Numbered from the stretch's first letter, positions 1 to 8,213 are shown. The stretch is 64,000 nucleotides of DNA from Streptomonospora salina (GCF_014204715.1 NZ_JACHLY010000001.1:372001-436000); one strand, 5' to 3'. Translations and numbers: made by a program. Notes: generated from the sequence alone by a model not told the origin.

Positions 1-1216
1 TGCCCTGGCCGTGGTCGCCGTCTCCGGCGACCGCGTCGAGCCGGCCCAGTTCCTGCTCCTGGGACTCCACGGCGGCCAGCGCGGCCGCCAGCGCCTCGGC
101 CGCGGCGCCGCCGGAGGCCGGTTGCGTCGCGGAGGTGTGCTCGGGGCCGACGGCGGTGCCGACGTCGGCGCCGGGTGCGGGGCGGCTCCGGGGGACGGCG
201 GGCTCGGCGTCGGGCGCCATGGTGTAAGCCGGGCTCTGGCACGGTTGGCCGTAGAGGTCGGCCAGTTCGTCGTCGAGGATCATCAGCGACAGTGACAGTC
301 CCGCCATGTCCAGGGATGTGACGAACTCGCCCACCTCGGGGCGGTGCGCGGCGATGCCCGCTTGGGCCAAGCGGCGGTGCACCCGGTCGTAGCAGATGAA
401 CAGGTCCTCGTAGGGGGTCTGGCCGAGTCCGTTGAGCAGCACCGCAGCGCGCGGGCCGCCGGCTCCGGACGGCTCGGGCAGCTCGGGCAGCAGGGTTTCG
501 ACGAGCACGTCGGCGAGTCCGGCCGGATCCTGTGCGGGGACCCGCCGCAGCCCGGCCTCGCCGTGGATGCCCAGTCCCAGCTCCATGGTCCCCGCCGGCA
601 CGGTGAACAGCGGCTCGTCTCGGCCGGGCAGGGTGCACCCGCTGAAGGCCGCGCCGAAGGTGCGGGTCATGGCGTTGGCGCGGGCCGCCACCCGGGCGAC
701 GCCGTCGAGGTCGTAGCCGCGCGCCGCGGCGGCCGCGGCGATCCGGAAGACGAAGAAGCCGCCGGCGACTCCGCGGCGCTGTGCGCTGTCCTGGGCGGAA
801 CCGCTGGCGACGTCGTCGGTCACCAGCACGGTGCGGGAGTCGACGCCCTCGGCGGCCAGCCGCCGGGCGGCCAGTCCGAAGTGCATCACGTCCCCGGAGT
901 AGTTGCCGTAGCCGAAGAACACGCCGGCACCGCCGTCCACCGCGCTCGCGGTGCGGTAGACCTGTTCGGCGCTGGGGCTGGTGAACACGTCGCCCACGAC
1001 GGCCGCGTCGGCGAGGCCGGGCCCCACCAGTCCCGCGAAGGCCGGGTAGTGGCCGCAGCCGCCGCCGATGACGACGCTGACGCGGCCCTGCTCGGGCGAG
1101 CGGGCGCTCATCACGCCGTAGGCGTCGGGAACGGGCGCGACGAGCCGGGAGTAGGAGCCGACCAGGCCCCGGATCCACGAGGATTTGAAAGCGGCGGGGT
1201 CCTCGACCGACGGCAT
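1..1216 (-). CDS. Dihydroxyacetone/erythrulose-type kinase (DAK family), 3' part missing
   Basis: Single-chain ATP-dependent ketose kinase; the window edge cuts the gene after about 405 codons. A DhaK-like domain comes first, with GGGCGHYPAF at residues 51-60, a variant of the usual GGGSGHEP loop, and GIHGEAG near residue 218, whose His matches the substrate-binding His of DhaK. After a proline/alanine-rich linker the DhaL half begins with GDGDHG at the edge, the metal/nucleotide-binding aspartates. The start ATG overlaps the stop of the upstream HAD gene (ATGA), so the two are translationally coupled. The neighbouring permease and DeoR regulator suggest a substrate made from a C4-C5 polyol (for example an erythrulose). 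The family call is from visible motifs; the substrate is inferred. Confidence 0.85.
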   Translation of the reverse strand, partial: MPSVEDPAAFKSSWIRGLVGSYSRLVAPVPDAYGVMSARSPEQGRVSVVIGGGCGHYPAFAGLVGPGLADAAVVGDVFTSPSAEQVYRTASAVDGGAGVFFGYGNYSGDVMHFGLAARRLAAEGVDSRTVLVTDDVASGSAQDSAQRRGVAGGFFVFRIAAAAAARGYDLDGVARVAARANAMTRTFGAAFSGCTLPGRDEPLFTVPAGTMELGLGIHGEAGLRRVPAQDPAGLADVLVETLLPELPEPSGAGGPRAAVLLNGLGQTPYEDLFICYDRVHRRLAQAGIAAHRPEVGEFVTSLDMAGLSLSLMILDDELADLYGQPCQSPAYTMAPDAEPAVPRSRPAPGADVGTAVGPEHTSATQPASGGAAAEALAAALAAVESQEQELGRLDAVAGDGDHGQG

Positions 1217-1911
1217 CAGCTGCTCCCCTGGGCCTGAGTGCGGCCGAGCAGCCGCAGGAGGCGGTCGCGGACGTCGGCGAGGTCGCCGGCCTCTTCCGCG
1301 GCCATTTCGAGCGCGTCGGGGGCCGGGCGGTAGCCGGGGGCCGGGTTGGGCAGCGCGATCACGGTCATCGTGGCGGCGTAGGCGGCCCTGATGCCGTTGG
1401 AGGAGTCCTCGACCGCCGCGCAGTCGCTACTCGGATGCCCGATCCGCGAGGCCGCCTCCAGGTAGACGTCGGGGTGGGGCTTGCCGCGCTCGACCTCGGC
1501 GCTGGAGACGGTCGCGGAGAAGCTGTCGTCGAGGGCGTGGCCGCGCAGCACGGCGTCGATGAGCCGGCGCGGTGCGGAGGAGGCGAGCGCGATGTCGGCC
1601 TCGGCGCTGACGGCCTGCACGGTTTCGCGCGCTCCGGGCAGCAGGTCCACGCGCCCCTGTTCGAAAGCGCCGACCATGCCGTCGACGACGGAGCGTTCGG
1701 TGTCGGCCTCGCTCTCGGCGGCCCCTGCCATCCGGTTGAGGTAGTGCGACCATTCGCGGGAGCTCATGCCCTGCACGGTCGCGGTGTCCTCGGAGGACCA
1801 CCGGGCGCCGTGGCGGGCGGCGTAGTCCGACCACATCTCTTCCCACAGGTGGTCGCTCTCGATCAGTACGCCGTCGAGGTCGAACACCACGGCGCTGAGT
1901 CTGCTGCTCAT
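1216..1911 (-). CDS. HAD-superfamily phosphatase (beta-phosphoglucomutase-like)
   Basis: HAD hydrolase of 231 residues, normal length. Motif I is FDLDGVLIES near residues 10-19 (nucleophile Asp and acid/base Asp), motif II is ALASSAP around 110, and motifs III/IV are seen in RGKPHPDVY and AVEDSSNGI. It probably dephosphorylates or isomerises a sugar phosphate in the same pathway as the overlapping downstream DAK-type kinase. An RBS-like GAGAGGAC precedes the ATG. A palindromic operator lies about 35-50 bases upstream, so the pair is probably controlled by the divergent DeoR regulator. Substrate unknown. Confidence 0.85.
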   Translation of the reverse strand: MSSRLSAVVFDLDGVLIESDHLWEEMWSDYAARHGARWSSEDTATVQGMSSREWSHYLNRMAGAAESEADTERSVVDGMVGAFEQGRVDLLPGARETVQAVSAEADIALASSAPRRLIDAVLRGHALDDSFSATVSSAEVERGKPHPDVYLEAASRIGHPSSDCAAVEDSSNGIRAAYAATMTVIALPNPAPGYRPAPDALEMAAEEAGDLADVRDRLLRLLGRTQAQGSS

Positions 1912-1944
1912 CGCGTCCTCTCATCCACCTTCATGACATCGATG

Positions 1945-1960
1945 GCGTTAATTTAACACG
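1945..1960. promoter_or_regulatory. Putative DeoR operator, copy 1 (HAD/kinase promoter)
   Basis: A palindrome built on GTTAA-T-TTAAC. Read on the minus strand it is CGTGTTAA-A-TTAACGC, preceded twelve bases upstream by ATAACGT. The same composite element appears on the plus strand upstream of the permease. It lies between the divergent HAD and deoR genes, where it can control the HAD/kinase operon and perhaps autoregulate deoR. The regulator assignment is inferred from position. Confidence 0.6.
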
Positions 1961-2075
1961 ATCGACGTTATTCGACCATGCCTTCGTGTTACCTCTGCTG
2001 CCGGAAACGCTCCGATAGCGTCTGTCGAGCAGCACAGCGTCCAGCAGACGGCAGATCTTCGAGGACAGGGGTCCC

Positions 2076-2867
2076 ATGAGCACCCGACGCGGCGATACCC
2101 GCCCCCAGGAAGCTCGCCAGCAGGCCATCGCCGAGTTCGTCGCCAAACAGGGCTCGGCCACGGCGGTCGAACTGGCCGAGCTCACCGGCGTCAGCGTGAT
2201 GACCGTGCATCGCGACCTCGACGAGCTCGCGCGGCGCGGCCTGCTGCGCAAGTTCCGCGGCGGGGTCTCCGCCCAGCCCTCCACGGTCTTCGAGAGCGAC
2301 GCCGAGTACCGCCTCAACGCGCGCATCGAGCAGAAGCGCGCCATCGCCGCCCGCGCCGCGGAGCTCATCGATCCGGGCGACTCGGTGATGCTCGACGACT
2401 CCACCACCGCGCTGCAGCTCGCGGCGCTTCTGGAGCCGCTCGCCCCGCTGACCGTGGTCACCAACTACCGCCGGACCATCGACGAAGTGTGCGCGATGAA
2501 GGACGTCCGGCTGATCGCGCTGGGCGGCGACTACTTCCGCACCCACGACTCCTTCAACGGCCTGCCCTGCACGGAGGCGATCGCCTCGGTCAACGTCGAC
2601 ACCGCCTTCATCAGCACCTCCGCCATGACCGCGGCGATGACCTACCACCAGGAGCAGGAGATCGTCGTGGTCAAGCGGGCCATGCTCGCTTCGGCCTCGA
2701 CCAAAGTGCTGCTCATGGACTCCGACAAGATGCCGCGTACCGCGCTGCACCACTTGGCGCCGGTGGACTCCTTCCACCGCGTGATCGTCGACGACGGCGT
2801 CGAGGCCGCCCTGCTGGCCGAACTCCGGGACCGGGTGGAGGTCGAGGTCGCTTCGACGAAACACTAG
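2076..2867 (+). CDS. DeoR/GlpR-family transcriptional regulator
   Basis: DeoR repressor of 263 residues, full length. An N-terminal winged HTH (residues about 13-58) reads QQAIAEFVAKQGSATAVELA then GVSVMTVHRDLDELARRGLL, the classic DeoR recognition helix. The C-terminal DeoRC sugar-phosphate sensor domain follows, with VMLDDSTT and TVVTNY resembling its phosphate-binding loops. It is divergent from the HAD/kinase operon and directly upstream of a polyol-type permease. Palindromes flank it on both sides, so it most likely represses both units until a phosphorylated intermediate accumulates. GAGGACAGGG precedes the ATG. Confidence 0.9.
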   Translation: MSTRRGDTRPQEARQQAIAEFVAKQGSATAVELAELTGVSVMTVHRDLDELARRGLLRKFRGGVSAQPSTVFESDAEYRLNARIEQKRAIAARAAELIDPGDSVMLDDSTTALQLAALLEPLAPLTVVTNYRRTIDEVCAMKDVRLIALGGDYFRTHDSFNGLPCTEAIASVNVDTAFISTSAMTAAMTYHQEQEIVVVKRAMLASASTKVLLMDSDKMPRTALHHLAPVDSFHRVIVDDGVEAALLAELRDRVEVEVASTKH

Positions 2868-2876
2868 ATAACGTAT

Positions 2877-2895
2877 TGCGTGTTAATTTCACGCA
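2877..2895. promoter_or_regulatory. Putative DeoR operator, copy 2 (permease promoter)
   Basis: Perfect six-base arms TGCGTG and CACGCA flank TTAATTT, and ATAACGT begins a few bases upstream. The half-sites and spacing match copy 1 read on the opposite strand. It sits just after the deoR stop and about 270 bases before the permease start, so the permease probably has its own regulated promoter and a long leader. Confidence 0.6.
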
Positions 2896-3165
2896 GGTTA
2901 TGTTCTCTCTGTGGCGAAGGTGAGACCTGGATCACCTGCGGGCCGCGTTCGATGCGGATCACGGTGCCGTACGGGGGATTCAGGCCTTCGGCTTGGGTGC
3001 GGGCGCAGCTCCGCACGCCTGCGCACCGCCCGGCACCCGGCCCGCGGGGCGGGGCGCCGCCAATCCGCCCGCACCGGGAGCACCCGGGCGCCGGCCGAGT
3101 CCGGGCCTGCGGTTTCTCTCTGGCTCCGCGCCGCGGGCGGATCCCACCCCCTGCGAGGAGAGACC

Positions 3166-4536
3166 ATGAACGAGCCGGCGACTTCACGCCAGCCGCAGCA
3201 TCCGCCTGCCAGCCAGCCCGACCCCGAATCGAGACCGCTGCGCGGCATCGAGCGCATCGGCATCCCCAAGCCGCTCTTCTGGGGTTTCGTCGCCGTGCTG
3301 ATCTACATGGTCGGCGACGGTGTCGAGATCAGCTACCTCACCGACTACCTGACCCAGCCCGACGGCGGCGGACTGGCCGGCGAGCAGGCGACCTTCGCCA
3401 CCGTCACCGTCTACGGGGTCGCCGTGATGGTGGCGTCGTGGCTGTCGGGCACCCTTTCGGCGATCTGGGGCCCGCGCCGCGTCATCTGGCTGGGCGCCGC
3501 GTGGTGGGTCGTCTTCGAAGCGATCTTCCTGTTCGCCGCCATCCCGTCCCAGAACTTCGCGTTCATCGTGACCACCTACGGCATCCGCGGTTTCGCCTAC
3601 CCGCTCTTCGCCTTCGCCTTCCTGGTATGGGCGCAGACCACCAGCCCCACACGCATGCGCGGCTCGGTCGCGGGCTGGTTCTGGTTCGCCTTCACCGGCG
3701 GCCTGCCCACACTCGGTGCGGGTGTGGCGGCGCTCGCCATCGGTCCGCTGGGCTTCACGCTCTACGACACGCTCATCCTGTCGCTGGTGCTGGTCGCCGC
3801 GGGCGGCCTCCTGGGCTCCTTCGCAGTGCGCGAACCCAGCGGCCTCAAGCCCATCGCCGACGCGTCGGTGGCCGAACCCCGGAGCTACCGCCGGCTGCTG
3901 GAAGGCGTGGACATCCTCTGGCGCGACCGCCGCACGCTGTTCGGCGGGCTGGTGCGCATCGTCAACACCGCACCGCAGTACGGGTTCTTCGCGATGTTCC
4001 CGTTCACCTTCGGAAGCGCCGGTGCCAACGAGGGCTTCCTCAGCGTCGCCCAGATCGCCACGCTCACCGCGACCGCCTACGGCGCCAACATCGCCGCCAA
4101 CCTGTTCTTCGGCGTCTTCGGCGACTACTTCGGCTGGCGCCGCACGGTGACGGTGTTCGGCTGCCTGGGCTGCGCCGTCGCCACACCGCTGTGGTACTTC
4201 ACCGCGATGGCCACGGAGAGTTTCGCCGTTGCCATCGCCCTGGGCTGCCTCTACGGCGTCCTGCTGGCCGGATTCGTCCCGCTCTCGGCTCTGATGCCGT
4301 CGATGGTGCAGCACAAGGACAAGGGCGCCTCCCTGGCGATCCTCAACTTCGGCGCGGGCGGCGCCGCCTTCGTCGGCCCGATGGTGGTCACCCTGGCCTA
4401 CCCCCTCGTCGGCGGCGGCGGTGTCGCGGTCATCTTCAGCTGCCTGTACCTGGGCGTCGCCGTGCTCTCCACGCGGCTCAAGGACCCGAGCGACCCGGGC
4501 GAGAAGCGCCTGGCGGCCCGGGCCGAAACCGTCTGA
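3166..4536 (+). CDS. MFS polyol permease (RbtT/DalT/CsbX type)
   Basis: Twelve-helix-type MFS transporter of 456 residues. The opening KPLFWGFVAVLIYMVGDGVE and the segment WAQTTSPTRMRGSVAGWFWF after helix 4 are typical of the polyol permease subfamily that includes ribitol and arabinitol carriers. GAGGAGAG just upstream selects this ATG over the longer open frame. It probably imports the polyol that the adjoining kinase and phosphatase degrade. The 298 bases before it hold the operator and a GC-rich leader without another convincing gene. Substrate inferred. Confidence 0.85.
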   Translation: MNEPATSRQPQHPPASQPDPESRPLRGIERIGIPKPLFWGFVAVLIYMVGDGVEISYLTDYLTQPDGGGLAGEQATFATVTVYGVAVMVASWLSGTLSAIWGPRRVIWLGAAWWVVFEAIFLFAAIPSQNFAFIVTTYGIRGFAYPLFAFAFLVWAQTTSPTRMRGSVAGWFWFAFTGGLPTLGAGVAALAIGPLGFTLYDTLILSLVLVAAGGLLGSFAVREPSGLKPIADASVAEPRSYRRLLEGVDILWRDRRTLFGGLVRIVNTAPQYGFFAMFPFTFGSAGANEGFLSVAQIATLTATAYGANIAANLFFGVFGDYFGWRRTVTVFGCLGCAVATPLWYFTAMATESFAVAIALGCLYGVLLAGFVPLSALMPSMVQHKDKGASLAILNFGAGGAAFVGPMVVTLAYPLVGGGGVAVIFSCLYLGVAVLSTRLKDPSDPGEKRLAARAETV

Positions 4537-4554
4537 CCCGCCCCGGACGCCCCC

Positions 4555-4584
4555 GGCCCGCCCGCGAAACGCCGCGGGCGGGCC
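4555..4584. terminator. Strong hairpin after the permease
   Basis: Twelve-base perfect stem, GGCCCGCCCGCG paired across a six-base loop, 18 bases after the permease stop. There is no U tract, which is common for terminators in high-GC actinomycetes. It may serve the convergent lrp gene as well. Confidence 0.6.
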
Positions 4585-4699
4585 GCGCGCGTCTCCCCCG
4601 GAGACGGTTCGCGCCGGTACCGCTCGGCGGTCACGGCGCGCCTGGCCGAACCGGACGCCCACCGCGGCACGGCGCTCTCCGTGGCGGCCCGGACTCCGG

Positions 4700-5185
4700 T
4701 CAGCCGGTGCCGGTCTCCGGCGGCAGCAGGGGCCGGCCCGCCCAGTGCTGGAAGATCAGGTTGGTGCGGACCCGTGTCACCTCCTCGCGGGCGGTGAACG
4801 CGTCGAGGACGAGCCGCTGGAGCGAATGGGCGTCCTCGGTGGCGACGTGGACCATGAAGTCGTCGGCGCCGGTGAGGTGCCACAGGCCCCGTGTCTCCGG
4901 CTGTCCGAGGACGTGCTCGACGAACGGGTCGACGAGGGCGCTGCGGTGCGGCTGGACGCGGATGTAGAGGAAGGCCTGCAGCGGGCGCCCCAGCTTGGCC
5001 GGATCGACGTCGACTCCGTAGCCGGTGACGACCCCGCTCTCGCGGAGGCGGTTGACGCGGTCCAGGCACGTCGAGGGCGCGACGCCGACCGTGGCGGCGA
5101 GCTCCTTGTTGAGCAGCCGTGCGTTGTTCTGCAGAGCGGAGAGAATCCGGAGATCGACCGGATCCAGTTCGGCAGGTTCGTTCAT
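4700..5185 (-). CDS. Lrp/AsnC-family transcriptional regulator
   Basis: Regulator of 161 residues. The AsnC-type HTH spans about residues 8-60 (LDPVDLRILSALQNNARLLN, then GVAPSTCLDRVNRLRESGVV). A RAM/effector domain follows, with GLWHLTGADDFMVHV as the ligand-pocket strand. The ATG beginning MNEPAEL was chosen because the HTH starts directly after it; the longer open frame is out of family. It is divergent from a LysE exporter about 100 bases away, the usual pairing in which an amino acid binds the regulator and induces its own efflux. Confidence 0.9.
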   Translation of the reverse strand: MNEPAELDPVDLRILSALQNNARLLNKELAATVGVAPSTCLDRVNRLRESGVVTGYGVDVDPAKLGRPLQAFLYIRVQPHRSALVDPFVEHVLGQPETRGLWHLTGADDFMVHVATEDAHSLQRLVLDAFTAREEVTRVRTNLIFQHWAGRPLLPPETGTG

Positions 5186-5285
5186 ACCCCGAAGTCTAAG
5201 CGAAATGGTTGCCACCAACTCGGATGGAGAACGAGAATAATCCTGTTCCCTCGCTCTCTGTTCGCTTCCGAGGATTGGCCAGGCG

Positions 5286-5906
5286 ATGGTTGCCCACCTG
5301 CCCGTCTTCCTGACGACCGTGATCCTGATGCTGGTCGTTCCGGGTCCGGACTTCGTACTCGTCACCCGCAGCGCCGTCGCCAACGGAACCCGCGGCGCCC
5401 TGTACACCGTCGCGGGGATCTGCGGCGGCCTTGCGTTTCTGACCCTGGCGGCGGCCGGACTCGCTGCGGCGGTCGCGGCCGATCCCGTGCTGGCATCCGT
5501 GCTGCGCGTCGCGGGCGGCGTGTACCTGTTCCTGCTCGGGTCCGGTTTCGTCGTCGCGGCGTGGCGCAACCGCGCCGCTCCGCCCGCCGAGGCCGCCGCA
5601 CCGCGCAAGGCCGGGTCGGCCTTCGTCCAGGGCTTCCTCAACAACGTGCTCAACCCGAAGGCGCTCGTCTTCTATCTGACGTTCATGCCGCAGTTCCTGG
5701 TCGCCGGCGAACCGGTCTTCGCCCAGACGGTGGTGATGGGGGCGGTGGTCGTGGCCTGCGCCGGCGCGTGGTGGACCCTCTACATCGCCGCGCTCGGGTC
5801 GCTGGGCCCGGTGCTGCGCCGACCGGGTGTGCGTTCGACCGTCGACGCCGGGGCCGGCGCCGCCCTGGCCGCGCTCGGTCTGGCGGCCGTCGCCGGTCTG
5901 CTGTGA
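5286..5906 (+). CDS. LysE/RhtB-family amino-acid exporter
   Basis: Membrane exporter of 206 residues with about six hydrophobic segments. The N-terminal PGPDFVLVTRSAVANGTRGA is the LysE-family signature, and NNVLNPKALVFYLTFMPQF is the conserved second motif. It is divergently transcribed from an Lrp/AsnC regulator that probably controls it. The exported amino acid cannot be told from sequence. Confidence 0.9.
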   Translation: MVAHLPVFLTTVILMLVVPGPDFVLVTRSAVANGTRGALYTVAGICGGLAFLTLAAAGLAAAVAADPVLASVLRVAGGVYLFLLGSGFVVAAWRNRAAPPAEAAAPRKAGSAFVQGFLNNVLNPKALVFYLTFMPQFLVAGEPVFAQTVVMGAVVVACAGAWWTLYIAALGSLGPVLRRPGVRSTVDAGAGAALAALGLAAVAGLL

Positions 5907-5928
5907 AACCGCGGTCGCGGGGCCGGCC

Positions 5929-5954
5929 GCGGTCCGGTCCCGCGACCGGACCGC
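5929..5954. terminator. Hairpin between the LysE exporter and the aztD remnant
   Basis: Perfect 11-base stem GCGGTCCGGTC with a CCGC loop, 22 bases after the exporter stop. It separates the exporter from the convergent zinc-transport operon. Confidence 0.6.
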
Positions 5955-5979
5955 TGCGCGGCCCCGTCACTGCGCAGGC

Positions 5980-6111
5980 TCACACTCCGGTGAGCTCGTT
6001 GGACGCCTCGGGCAGCTCCGCCTCGCGTTCGACCTCGCCCGAGGCGGGGTCGACGGCGTAGATCCGCTTCGCGCCGGGGCCGGTCACATACGCCGTATCG
6101 CCCGTTTCTTC
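5980..6111 (-). pseudogene. aztD: C-terminal remnant of aztD (zinc metallochaperone)
   Basis: About 43 codons without any start, ending in a TGA. The translation reads EETGDTAYVTGPGAKRIYAV, then DPASGEVEREAEL and PEASNELTGV, which looks like the last beta-propeller blade and tail of AztD, the periplasmic zinc chaperone encoded after aztC. A full AztD is about 400 residues, so roughly 90% is gone. It lies about 60 bases after aztC in the order expected for aztABCD. The reading is from recall of the family tail and needs a protein search. Confidence 0.6.
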
Positions 6112-6120
6112 ATGGGGACG

Positions 6121-6138
6121 GGGCGGCAGGAGCCGCCC
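6121..6138. terminator. Small hairpin between aztC and the aztD remnant
   Basis: Seven-base perfect stem GGGCGGC with an AGGA loop. It lies about 35 bases after the aztC stop and is followed by TTT on the plus strand. Confidence 0.4.
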
Positions 6139-6171
6139 TTTCGTACGGGGGCCGGGGGTGGGCGAGGCGCC

Positions 6172-7167
6172 TCAGCCGGTGAGCGCTCCGGCGACGGCGT
6201 CGGTGTTGGACCGCGCCATCCGCAGATAGGTCGGGGCTCCCCCGCCCTCCGCGGTGAGGGACTCCGAGTGCAGGGGCACCACCGCGACGTCGACCCCGGC
6301 CTCCTCGGCCATCACCCGTGCGAGGCGGTCCGGCTGTGCGGAGTCGGCGAAGACCGCCGGTATGCCGGCCGCGCGCACGGTGTCGGCCAGGGACGTCAGA
6401 TCCGAGCTGCTCGGCGAGGCCAGCGTGGTGCCGCTGGGGATGACCGCGCCGACGACCTCGAAGCCGTAGCGCCGGGCGAGGTAGCCGAAGACGTGGTGGT
6501 CGGTGACGAGCTTGCGCCGGTCGGGCGGGATCTCGGCGAAGCGCTCCTCGGCGTACTCGTGCAGCCGGGCCACGCGTTCGCGGTAGTCCCCGGCGTTGGC
6601 GCGCACGGCCGCCGCGTCGGCCCCGTCGACCTCGCCGGCCACCGCGTCGGCGACGAGTCCGACGGCCCTACCGACGCGTACGGGGTCGGTCCAGAAGTGC
6701 GGGTCGGGCTCTCCGGCGGTGTCCCCGGCGGAGAAATCGACGGGGTCGACGCCTTCGGCGACCGCGAGGGCGGGGGCACCCGCCTCTTCTGCGGTCTCGA
6801 CGTTGCGCAGCACGCCCTCCTCCAGGCCCAGCCCGTTGTAGACGACGAGCTCGGCGTCCTGGAGCCGGGCGGCCTGGCGCGCGGAGACGCTGAAGGAGTG
6901 CGGGTCGGTCTCGGGCCCCATCAGTACGGTGACGTCGGCCTGGTCGCCGACGACGTTGCGGACGACGTCGCCGAGGATGTCGGTGGTGACGACGATGCCG
7001 GAGCGCTCCGCTGCGAAGGCGCCGCACCCCGACAGCGCGGCCGGCGCCAGAAGGAGCAGCAGCGCAGGCAGCGCGGCCGCCGCGCGCCTGGAGCGACGGC
7101 GCCGGGGCCGGGGCGGGATCCGCTCCGCGAACGGGAGCCGCGCCCGCACGGCCGCCGCGCTCACCAT
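6172..7167 (-). CDS. aztC: Zinc ABC transporter substrate-binding lipoprotein AztC
   Basis: ZnuA/AztC-type cluster A-I binding protein of 331 residues. An arginine-rich N-terminus and a hydrophobic segment end in LSGCG, a lipobox with Cys near residue 48. Zinc ligands are visible as the His of TDPHSFS, the His of DPHFW, TDHHVFGYL and the Asp in FADSAQP. The long His-rich loop of ZnuA is absent, as in AztC. It delivers Zn(II) to AztB/AztA. ATGGTGA overlaps the stop of the small ORF upstream, so translation is coupled, and the operon reads aztB, small ORF, aztC. Confidence 0.88.
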   Translation of the reverse strand: MVSAAAVRARLPFAERIPPRPRRRRSRRAAAALPALLLLLAPAALSGCGAFAAERSGIVVTTDILGDVVRNVVGDQADVTVLMGPETDPHSFSVSARQAARLQDAELVVYNGLGLEEGVLRNVETAEEAGAPALAVAEGVDPVDFSAGDTAGEPDPHFWTDPVRVGRAVGLVADAVAGEVDGADAAAVRANAGDYRERVARLHEYAEERFAEIPPDRRKLVTDHHVFGYLARRYGFEVVGAVIPSGTTLASPSSSDLTSLADTVRAAGIPAVFADSAQPDRLARVMAEEAGVDVAVVPLHSESLTAEGGGAPTYLRMARSNTDAVAGALTG

Positions 7168-7283
7168 CCCGTCTCCACCATCAGGTCGGGGCTGAATCCG
7201 AGCTCGAAGGTGCGAGCCAGGCGCGCCAGCAGCCCGCCCGCGGCGGCGTCGAGGGCCGCTCTGGTTCGTTTCGCGAACATCAT
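7161..7283 (-). CDS. Unrecognised 40-residue ORF between aztB and aztC
   Basis: Forty codons starting MMFAKRTRAALDAAAGGLLA and ending FELGFSPDLMVETGW. Its ATG overlaps the aztB stop and its stop overlaps the aztC start, so it fills the gap between the two genes exactly. The first half could form an amphipathic helix; no signal peptide or metal-binding Cys/His cluster is seen. I do not recognise it. It could be a translational-coupling spacer, a small operon protein, or the tail of a lost gene. Confidence 0.45.
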   Translation of the reverse strand: MMFAKRTRAALDAAAGGLLARLARTFELGFSPDLMVETGW

Positions 7284-8197
7284 CGTGTGAACTCGTGCTC
7301 CTGTTCCGGTTCGGTCCGGGGGGACCGTGCTTCGGGGAGTTCGGGGGGACCCGGGAGGTCGGGAACCGCCGCGGCGCCGGGGTACAGGTCGCGGACGCGG
7401 GCAGCGGCGGCGGACAGGCAGAACAGGGCCACTGCGGCCGCGGCGATGGTCGCGCCCGCCGCGGTGCCCAGATGCCAGGAGGCGAGCAGGCCGGAGAAGG
7501 TCGCGGCCGAACCGAGCGCCGCCGCGCCGAGCATGATCGCCGGGATGCGCCGCGCCCACAGCGCCATCGCCGCCGGAGGCGCGATGAGCAGGCCGAAGAC
7601 GAGCAGGGTTCCGACGACGCGGAAGGACGCGACGATCGCGAGGGTGATCAGCCCCAGCATCGCGGTGTGGGCCAGGCGCGGGTGCAGCCCCAGGGTGCGG
7701 GCCTTGCGGGGGTCGAAGGCCAGAGCGACGAAGGCGCGGTGGCCCGGCAGCGCCACGAGCGCGGCCGCGGCCGCCGCGAGGGCGAGGAAGGCGAGGTCGC
7801 CGGAGCGCACCGCCAGGACGTCGCCGAACAGGAACCCGGTCAGATCGACCGCGAAGGACTGGGCGTAGGACACGATGATCACGCCGAGGGCGAGCATTCC
7901 GACGAAGAGCAGTCCGATTCCGGTGTCCTGGGACAGGCGGGACCAGCGGGTGACGGCGGCGACGCCCAGCGCCATGGCGACGGCGCTGGCGGCCGCGCCG
8001 AGGAACAGGCTGCCGCCCAGCAGCGAGGCCAGCGCCACGCCGGGCAGCATGCCGTGCGCCATGGCGTCGCCGAGGAACGCCATACCGCGCAGCACCACCC
8101 AGGTTCCGGCCAGTGCGCACGCGCAGGAGACCAGGATGCCCGCCCACAGGGCGCGGGCGACGAAGGCGGCGGCGAAGGGTTCGGTCAACCAGTCCAT
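7280..8197 (-). CDS. aztB: Zinc ABC transporter permease AztB
   Basis: ABC-3 family permease of 305 residues with about eight hydrophobic segments. The opening MDWLTEPFAAAFVARALWAG and ALAGTWVVLRGMAFLGDAMA match the AztB/ZnuB type, and GTLLVFGLLIAPPAAMAL is the conserved cytoplasmic coupling region. The ATG at the Zur-box end was chosen by this N-terminus; the longer open frame would run across the divergent promoter. It forms the membrane channel for AztC-bound zinc with AztA as ATPase. Confidence 0.9.
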   Translation of the reverse strand: MDWLTEPFAAAFVARALWAGILVSCACALAGTWVVLRGMAFLGDAMAHGMLPGVALASLLGGSLFLGAAASAVAMALGVAAVTRWSRLSQDTGIGLLFVGMLALGVIIVSYAQSFAVDLTGFLFGDVLAVRSGDLAFLALAAAAAALVALPGHRAFVALAFDPRKARTLGLHPRLAHTAMLGLITLAIVASFRVVGTLLVFGLLIAPPAAMALWARRIPAIMLGAAALGSAATFSGLLASWHLGTAAGATIAAAAVALFCLSAAAARVRDLYPGAAAVPDLPGPPELPEARSPRTEPEQEHEFTR

Positions 8198-8213
8198 ACG
8201 GATGACCGTACAA

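Noticed and set aside
2880-3165. Possible longer N-terminus of the permease or a leader peptide
   Set aside because: The reading frame is open but Arg/Pro-rich, and a strong RBS lies directly before the family-like start at 3166.
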